A stretch of 64,000 nucleotides of DNA from Notamacropus eugenii. Lineage: Eukaryota > Chordata > Mammalia > Diprotodontia > Macropodidae. The notes under the pieces are model-generated. The model saw only the letters and a list, made by a program, of their open reading frames with translations, did not search any database and was not told the DNA's origin. Made by a program: the position numbers and the translations under genes. The DNA is taken from positions 67,225,830-67,289,829 of the forward strand of contig NC_092878.1 in the NCBI RefSeq assembly GCF_028372415.1, read 5' to 3'. Positions 58,019 through 64,000 of this stretch are shown here, piece after piece; positions within the stretch are counted from its first letter, which is position 1, and every line of letters starts with the position of its first letter.

Positions 58019-58170
58019 AACTACAAAGCTACATGTGATGCTAAACTTCCATTTCCTTATTATAAAAAATGAGATATTAGTCATATTACCTGCATAAAGG
58101 GTTGTTGAGAGTAAAGCATGCTATAAACCTTATGAGGCAATAGAAATGAGTCATCATCATTATTATTAAA
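58019..58170 (+). mobile_element. MIR-related SINE, 3' half, split by RTE insertion
   Basis: It starts with the second copy of AACTACAAAGC, then 'tacatgtgatgctaaacttc', 'catttccttattataaaaaa' and 'gggttgttgagagtaaagca', ending in ATC/ATT repeats. Confidence 0.75.
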
Positions 58171-58224
58171 AGAACAGCTTGATAGAGTTTTGAATAAACC
58201 AATGGTTTTTATTAAGGTGTCATT

Positions 58225-58295
58225 TAGGCTATGAACAAACATTTTATTAAGTGCCTACTCTGTGTTAGACATTGTGCTAAGCACTGGTATTTGTC
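58225..58295 (+). mobile_element. L2-like fragment
   Basis: 'acattttattaagtgcctac', 'tctgtgttagacattgtgct' and 'aagcactggta'. Confidence 0.65.
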
Positions 58296-58480
58296 TCTGT
58301 TCTGGCCAGAAATCTTGAGGATTTTACTCTCTCAGACTGATTTCTTTTGAAAAGGCAAATCAAGCCATCTTTAACCTCAGTTCTTACCTAGCATTTAATC
58401 ATTGAATGGATGCTCCTCAGAAAAACTGAGAACTGTGAAAGACCTTGGCTTTAAAAGGTCAAGGTCATCTATAGCTTCTG

Positions 58481-58686
58481 TGACCATCACCAGTTAACCT
58501 GACCTATGTTGTACCGCTGCTCCTGCTCCTTGCCACTCCCGAATGACTCCAGAGGAGAGAGTGAGGCTGATGATTTTGCACAAACCTTCCTCACTTAAAT
58601 CCAATTCACTTACAAGTCTCTTGACTTGTAATCGTCACCTGCCTGATGTCACTGGTCCTCTTCAAGAATGAAGGAGAAACAATAAT
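58481..58686 (+). mobile_element. RTE 3'-end or RTE-derived SINE
   Basis: 'gaatgactccagaggagaga', 'gtgaggctgatgattttgca' and 'cctgatgtcactggtcctct' then 'tcaagaatgaaggagaaac'. Confidence 0.8.
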
Positions 58687-58924
58687 CTGGAAACCAAGGT
58701 AAGAAACATCAGCAGAACCAAGAATGCCGGTAACAATAGTTGTCCCTGATTTGACATTTACTTGTGGAATGAATTCAGACAAGTCAATTAACACTTAAAT
58801 GCGACAGGGAACAACTTAGGCCTTATCTACTAAATTACAGACAGATTTTAATCTGCTTTGAGTTTTTGGGAAGTTCTCTATTCTGAAGAAATCATGATTT
58901 TTTTCAAATATTTATAAAAGTAGA
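58687..58924. other. Unannotated spacer
   Basis: Nothing recognised. Confidence 0.4.
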
Positions 58925-58968
58925 AGCAGCAGCAGCAGTAGCAGGGGTGGTGGTGGTGGTGGTTGTAG
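58925..58968. repeat. Compound (CAG)n-(TGG)n trinucleotide repeat
   Basis: AGCAGCAGCAGCAGTAGCAG followed by TGGTGGTGGTGGTGG. Confidence 0.9.
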
Positions 58969-59639
58969 CAGTGCTGGTATATGGTCAACCTAAATTCATG
59001 TTTCTTGAGTTATCATTATCACAGTGGTTGCTATTGTTTGGTCCATAATAGGCACTTAATAAGTGCTTTTGGGCTTATTGTTTGTTTCTTTTTCTTATTA
59101 CTATTTGTGCCCAGAACATAGTAGAAGTTTCACAAATGTTCCTTTAGCTTTTCTTCCCCCCCACATTATTATAGAGAGCAAGGAGGTAACAAAGAGCATA
59201 GGTTAAGTTATAGGGAAATCAGGAGAGTGCCTGACCCCAAAGGAAATCCATTGAATTGTTTATCGTTAAAATAACCAAAAATACTTCTACTTGAAGGAAA
59301 ACAGATTTGATTAGAATGTATTTTTGGCAAGGTAATAAGATGCTGTCCAACTGATTTGAAATCGATAGAGAAAATTCCATCCTTGGTCCACTATAGAATG
59401 TGAAACTCAGTGTGCTTAAAAATAAAGTAATTCCAATCAGGTAGTATCTGTTTTAAAACTTCATGATCACTACTGATGCCTTATAGAACCACACTGTAAT
59501 CAGTTAAGGGGAAATATATTAGCAAAACCATATGGATGTGGCAGCATTGAATGATCAATTGACTGCAGAAGGCTGAGGAAAGAAAATATGCAGGATGTGA
59601 TCAGTTACAGACATTGAATTCTTGGATCATTGATTCTAC
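58969..59639. other. Unannotated DNA
   Basis: Weak L2-like motif 'ggcacttaataagtgctttt' near 59050, otherwise nothing. Confidence 0.4.
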
Positions 59640-59860
59640 TTTTCTAAGCTTCCACATGCTTTTTGAGCAGCTCAAACTGATCATTCCAAATGCTCACTCT
59701 GGCATGCAGGCTAATACTGCTTATTGCAGCAGGAGCAAGTTCTTTAAGAACATCTGGCACAGCAGGATCTTCAGCAACAGGCTCGTCTGCATCTAACTCT
59801 TCTGACCCCAGTCCTTCTGGCTCTTCCTATTTTTGCAGAATGATCCATATGTCAAAACTC
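59640..59860 (-). other. Unidentified open segment on the minus strand
   Basis: The minus strand has an open stretch of about 50 codons, rich in Glu, Asp, Ala and Pro (EELDADEPVAEDPAVPDVLK, then 'SIWNDQFELLKKHVEA' and a stop). The composition looks protein-like, but I recognise no family, and the upstream frame is closed. It could be a fragment of a processed pseudogene or chance. Confidence 0.25.
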
Positions 59861-60019
59861 AAAATGTTGTTAATTGTCCAGCTAAATCATTGATGATGAC
59901 ATGACAGATTTCCCACCCTGCCCCACCAAGATCAGAAGCATAATGGTAAAGGCTTAATAACCCTCTCAAAAAATGCACCCATAATGCACTTTTAAACATA
60001 GGATGTACTATCAACATTT
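59861..60019. other. Unannotated spacer
   Basis: Nothing recognised. Confidence 0.4.
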
Positions 60020-60180
60020 TATCCATCTCTTTATTAAGTCTAAACAGTCAAGAAAGTATTAAATTAAGTCTTGATTTGTAGCATTTGCCAATTTTTAGGT
60101 ACACATGCTCACATGGAAAATTTCAAAATCAGCTTGAACCAGCTAGTTTATTCTGGCTCCAGCATATCCCTGTCCAATAT
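60020..60180 (-). repeat. Unnamed dispersed repeat, copy C
   Basis: The reverse complement reads 'gccagaataaactagctggt', 'gaaattttccatgtgagcat' and 'tcttgactgtttagacttaa', matching copy B in order. Confidence 0.6.
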
Positions 60181-60351
60181 CCTGATCAGAAGTCACAAAA
60201 CAGCATGTGAGTTGAGTTCATGAATCTTTTGTCAAAGGACCTTAAGCACTGGTGGTTTCTACCTAGATAGAAAGGCTTTGCATTAGTACAGGCCTAAAGA
60301 TATTCCTGGTATTCAAAGACCAGGCAAGCTAAATTGGGAAAGACTCATCAT

Positions 60352-60590
60352 TCAGCACCTGGCCACCAGGTGTCTTTTCTTTTTTGTCCCAGACACAAGC
60401 ATCTCAGCAAGCTTATCTACTGAATCATAGAGGGGTATAATCTGTTTCTGTGAAGAAACTACCCCCAAAGATGAAACCATTAATCTTTTGAAGTATTGAA
60501 ATAAGTATGAAATAGTCCCAGAAGGTAATAAATATTCAGTATGTGCCTGCACTGCTTCTGTACATAAAGGAATTAGCCTTAAAAATTGAT
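60352..60590 (-). other. Unidentified ORF fragment on the minus strand
   Basis: The frame reads about 72 codons, including LCTEAVQAHTEYLLPSGTIS and LYDSVDKLAEMLVSG, and ends at a TGA at 60352. It has no ATG, and the region upstream is closed in all frames. The amino-acid texture is protein-like, so it may be a decayed retropseudogene or retroelement gene, but I recognise no domain. Confidence 0.25.
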
Positions 60591-60902
60591 AGGCAATTCA
60601 TCATCCAGACCTTATATTGGCCATTGGCTACACAATCATGATTAATCTAATTGGTACTGCAAAATACAATCAGCCTGGCTTGATATGCCTCAGCTACACA
60701 TCTGAATGATACTTCTGGAAACTGAAAATGCTGCTTTGGTTTCTTGTAAAAATGAATCCTAAAAAACTGGTCTAACCACCATTCACAGTCCACTGTTAAG
60801 TGTACCTCTGGTATTTAGATATAGTCACAGTTTTTACTAGATTTACAAAATACTGCTCTGTTTACACTAAGTTTCTACCTCTATTTTTAGCATGGATCAA
60901 GG
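60591..60902. other. Unannotated DNA
   Basis: Nothing recognised. Confidence 0.4.
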
Positions 60903-61090
60903 TTGAGAGAAAGATTGAAGGGAAAGTGAAGAAAAGGGGGGAAAGGCAGGGAGAAAGAGGATGGGATAGTGAAAGAAAGGAGAAGGGACAGTGGAAGGGA
61001 GGGCAGAAGCAGTGAGGAGGAGGAGGAGGAGGAAAGAGAGAGAGAAAGAGACAGAGACAGACAGAGATGCAGTCACAGAGACACAGGGCA
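60903..61090. repeat. Purine-rich (GGA)n/(GA)n tract
   Basis: Mostly A and G on the plus strand, with GGAGGAGGAGGA at 61015-61033 and GAGAGA/GACAGA after it. Confidence 0.88.
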
Positions 61091-61104
61091 AAAGCACAAT
61101 GTCA

Positions 61105-61262
61105 TAGATTTAGAAATGCAAGAGACCAGAGAACTTTTTTATAAATGAGAAATCTGAGTCCCAAAATGGTTATATGACCTGTCCTAAATTACACAGGTAG
61201 CAACTAAGAAAACAGGATTGAAATTTAGGTACTTACCCCAGACATAATTCTTCATATGGCCT
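61105..61262 (+). repeat. Old interspersed-repeat fragment
   Basis: 'catagatttagaaatgcaag', 'ataaatgagaaatctgagtc' and 'ttacacaggtagcaactaag' are the same type as at 33.0 and 43.4 kb. Confidence 0.55.
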
Positions 61263-61265
61263 CTG

Positions 61266-61470
61266 TGTCTAAAATAGTAGCTAAGGAGAGTGGAAAGAGA
61301 ATTTTCTCTGGAGATTGAGGATTTGGGTTCAGATCTCACCTATGATGTTTACTACTTTTGCAGCCTTGAATGAGTCACTGGGTCTAAGTTTTATCTGTAA
61401 CATGAGAGGGCAAAACTGGATGGCTGGTGAGGTCTCTTTTGGACTCTGGCTCTGTGAACTTATGATCTTA
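61266..61470 (+). mobile_element. MIR-related SINE, sense
   Basis: 'gaggatttgggttcagatct', 'gccttgaatgagtcactggg' and 'tctggctctgtgaacttatg'. Confidence 0.7.
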
Positions 61471-61589
61471 AAGTGTTTGTTAGGAAGGTGAAAGAGAATT
61501 GAACAAAATCAATTGGGCCATTCCAAGTAGAGTTACTTTTACTCTTGTATTAGTGCATGAATTATGTAAGAGCTGAGACTGCATGCTTT

Positions 61590-62235
61590 TAAAAGTTATA
61601 TTTTTCAACATTCATTTCCGCAAGACTGAGTTTCAAATTTTCTCTACATATCTCCCCTCCCCTTGCCCCCAAACACCATGCATTCTCATTATCCCTTCTC
61701 CCTATCTGCCCTCCTTTTATCACACCCCTCCCTTCCCTTATCCTCATCTCTATTTTCTTGTAGGGCAAGATAGATTTCTATACCCCATTACCTGTATATC
61801 TTATTTCCCAGTTGCATGCAAAAACAATTGTTAACATTTGTTTTTTAAAACTTTGAGTTCCAACTTCTCTCCCTTTCTCCCCACCCATCCCCACTGAGGA
61901 GGAAAGCATTTCAATATAGGTTATACATGTGTAGTCATATAAAACACTTCCATAATATTCATGTTGTGAAAAACTATATTTCCCTCCATCCCATTCCACC
62001 CCCCATTTGTTTTAATCTCCCCTTTGACCCTGCCCCTCCTCAAAAGTATTTGCTTCTAATTGCCCCCTAATTTGCCCTCCTTTCTATTATGACCCCCACT
62101 CTTATGTTCTCCATTACTTTCCAGTAGAGTAAGAGAGATTTCCATAAACAATTGAAGATACATGTTATTCCCTCAAGCCAAATCTGATGAGAGCAAGGCT
62201 CGCTCATTCCCTCTCACCTTCCCACACTTACTCTC
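61590..62235 (-). mobile_element. Two L1/HAL1 fragments in tandem (3'UTR plus inter-ORF-like spacer)
   Basis: 'acattcatttccgcaagact', 'gagtttcaaattttctctac' starts one piece (61590-61830). 'aaactttgagttccaacttc' with 'aatataggttatacatgtgt' starts a second (about 61845-62235). Both run into C-rich spacer ('gcccccaaacacc', 'tagggcaagatagatttcta'; 'agagtaagagagatttccat') like the L1 inter-ORF region. The same 3'UTR start is seen at 34.3 kb. No ORF remains. Confidence 0.62.
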
Positions 62236-62449
62236 GATTGTAAAAGCTAAAAGTTATTTTTTTATATAATCTTTATACAACCTTATACAACCTTATCTCG
62301 GTACTATCCATGAGAAATATTTAATACAGTGAGTTTTTGCCTACTCATGTCACTGAGAAAGGAAAAGGTACAAACATTGCAAAAACAGCAGGTAATCAAA
62401 AAACAATTTAGATTGGTAAAAAAATATTCAAAATTCATTTTAAATTTAT

Positions 62450-63235
62450 TAAAAGCCTTCCATTGGCAAGGCATTGTGGTAGAAGCTGAGAATAAAATGG
62501 TAGAAATGAGAAGTGTCACTTCCATTTCAGATGAACATTCTGCTGAGGGACAAATAGGCACATGTATATACAAAGTAAGTATGAAGTAATTGAGGGAGAT
62601 CATTTGGCATAAACAATTGGGTACATTAGGATTAGATTTCTGAAGAAGGTAGCACTTCACCTGAGCCTTGAAGCCTATGAATTCTAAGAGATGTCGGTAA
62701 AGTGGCACAACATTCAAGATTCAAGGTATGGGTGATGTTGCTTTTGCAAAAGCATGGAGCAAGAGATGAAATTCTGTTTCTAGAGTATAGCTCGTAGACC
62801 ACTTGGCCACAGTGTAGAGTGTGTGACAGGGAGGAATGTAAATTTCCTCTGGAAGTTTTGAAGGACCTTTAATAATGAACAGAGGAGTTTGATTAATATC
62901 CTAGATATAATAGGGAACCACTAGATATTCCTGCGAATAGTAATGCTATGATCATCTCTGTGCTTTAAGTAAAGCAATTTGGCAACTGTGAGTAGGATAA
63001 ATAGGAAAGAGGAGAGAATGGGAATGGGAATGAAGTAAGGAGGTAAATTAGAATGTTGTAATAATGAGGTAAGGGATCTTGGATTAGGATGATGGCTATG
63101 TTTGTGGAGAGAAGGTGATAAATGTGAGACATATTGTGCAGGTAGCACTAAGAATTGAGAACTGATTCACTGAGGAAAAGGGAGATAGAGTGAAGAACTG
63201 TGGATTACTCTGAGGTTTCTGTACTGCCAAATGCC
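62450..63235 (+). mobile_element. Long L2-like LINE remnant
   Basis: 'ttggcaaggcattgtggtag', 'gtagcacttcacctgagcct', 'aaaagcatggagcaagagat', 'agggaaccactagatattcc' and 'aatgatgaggtaag'-like motifs follow the same order as 17.4-18.7 kb. The antisense 137-codon ORF at 62304-62717 crosses its boundary and is accidental. Confidence 0.5.
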
Positions 63236-63494
63236 TTAGCTATCTTCAAATATTTCCTTCAGTGCCTAAGGCTCCCTTAATCTGGAATATCTGTCTGTTT
63301 TCCTACCCAATCTACAACACCTCATCTCCAACTTGTTAATTCTGAGACTTCTGTTACAAAGAAAGACCTAAGATAGTTGACTTTCATTACCTTCCTGGTT
63401 ACTTTTATGATTTTCTAGCCCTTGACACTGACCAGGTACCTTCTCTTTACCTCACCTCCCTTCTTTTAAGCTCCATTTTGTGTCTTGTCTTCCT
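63236..63494. other. Unannotated spacer
   Basis: Pyrimidine-rich; nothing recognised. Confidence 0.4.
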
Positions 63495-63645
63495 ACATTG
63501 AAATGTAAGCTCTTTGTAGCAGAGATTATCTTCTTTTGGCTTCTCTCCAGTGATAAGCTCCCTATGAGAGTTTGAACGATTTGTATCCCCAGTAATTAAT
63601 ACTCTGCTTAGAACATAGTAAACACTTGATAAAGACTTCTTGTCT
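63495..63645 (+). mobile_element. L2 3'-end fragment
   Basis: 'ttgaaatgtaagctctttgt', 'agcagagattatcttctttt' and 'tgcttagaacatagtaaaca' then 'cttgataaa'. Confidence 0.75.
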
Positions 63646-63890
63646 TGCCTTGCCATGCTTTGTGAACTTGGATGACAAGAAAAATTTTTGCTTCTCTGCC
63701 TTACTCCCCATACCAAGTAGCAAAGTTAGGAAAATATATAGGATTCCCAGAGAAGATGAGTTCTGTTTTGAATTGTTTTTTTTTTTTTATTCGGTTCCTA
63801 TGTTTCAAATATTCAATATGAAGTTGATATTTTCCTTGAAAAAATGTGAACTCTTTGGCAGCAAGGACTTTCCTCTTTCCTTTCTTCCTT
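63646..63890. other. Unannotated spacer with T run
   Basis: T run at 63776-63788; nothing else recognised. Confidence 0.4.
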
Positions 63891-63915
63891 ACTCCCTCTC
63901 TCTCTTTCTCATCTC

Positions 63916-64000
<85 letters not shown>
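63891..64000. repeat. (CTTT)n tetranucleotide repeat running off the window
   Basis: CTCTCT-rich start, then uninterrupted CTTT units from about 63918 to the last bases. The true length is unknown. Confidence 0.95.

Noticed and set aside
62304..62717. 137-codon Cys-rich minus-strand ORF
   Set aside because: Spans the edge of an L2-like repeat, and the Cys/Phe-rich composition follows from AT-rich DNA.
1..64000. CRISPR array, operon, phage or bacterial defence system
   Set aside because: No evenly spaced direct repeats with unique spacers, no dense coding and no ribosome-binding pattern; the window is vertebrate repeat-rich DNA.
1..64000. tRNA, 5S, U6, 7SK or Y RNA genes
   Set aside because: No matching conserved blocks seen; the tRNA-like box A/B motifs belong to SINEs.

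Overview
The window is non-genic, repeat-dense DNA from a marsupial nuclear genome. A didelphid such as the opossum fits best, but an Australian marsupial is not excluded by sequence reading alone. The evidence is the mixture of marsupial-type L1 (5' end starting GGGTGGAGCCAAGATGG), RTE-clade LINEs with a CCTCTTCGAGAA-type 3' end, tRNA-derived SINEs ending in a 'GACTGAACAAC' tail, and abundant L2/MIR/CR1-like fossils in AT-rich DNA. I found no multi-exon host gene, no tRNA or rRNA gene, no CRISPR array and no bacterial or phage content. Nearly all ORFs of 60-130 codons are chance ORFs or antisense shadows of repeats.

The only intact recognisable coding sequence is a SUMO2 retrocopy at 23848-24135 (minus). 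It is intronless, keeps all 95 codons, and differs from the human SUMO2 protein as I know it only at residue 94 (Ala for Val, just after the diGly motif). The whole mRNA was copied, including 5'UTR, 3'UTR, AATAAA and a short A tail. It sits between 16-bp target-site duplications inside the endonuclease domain of an older, decayed full-length L1 (19697-27580, minus).

Layout: 1-10 kb holds scattered SINE, hAT-MITE, RTE and CR1 remnants and a purine-rich (GGGAA)n tract. 9.6-13 kb holds a possible solo LTR, an old L1 ORF2 fragment and an apparently perfect 652-bp tandem duplication. 13-19 kb is AT-rich with MIR/SINE copies and a long L2-like block. 19-27.6 kb holds two L1 3' ends in tandem orientation, the second being the full-length L1 with the nested SUMO2 copy. 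27.6-34 kb has MIR/L2 fossils, a TA/CA microsatellite and the single plus-strand L1 3' piece. 34.3-36.7 kb is a HAL1-like (ORF2-less) element. 36.7-49 kb has RTE 3' ends, (CTCCT)n, a detached L1/HAL1 5'UTR and a second HAL1-like element. 49-64 kb has SINEs, an RTE insertion with an internal inversion (56804-58018) that splits a MIR-like SINE, L2-like blocks and a terminal (CTTT)n tract.

The elements form a nested insertion history rather than a pathway: L1-type machinery made the SUMO2 retrocopy and the HAL1/L1 copies, and RTE made its own copies. Family names are from memory of repeat consensus features. A RepeatMasker run with a marsupial library would settle names and exact boundaries.
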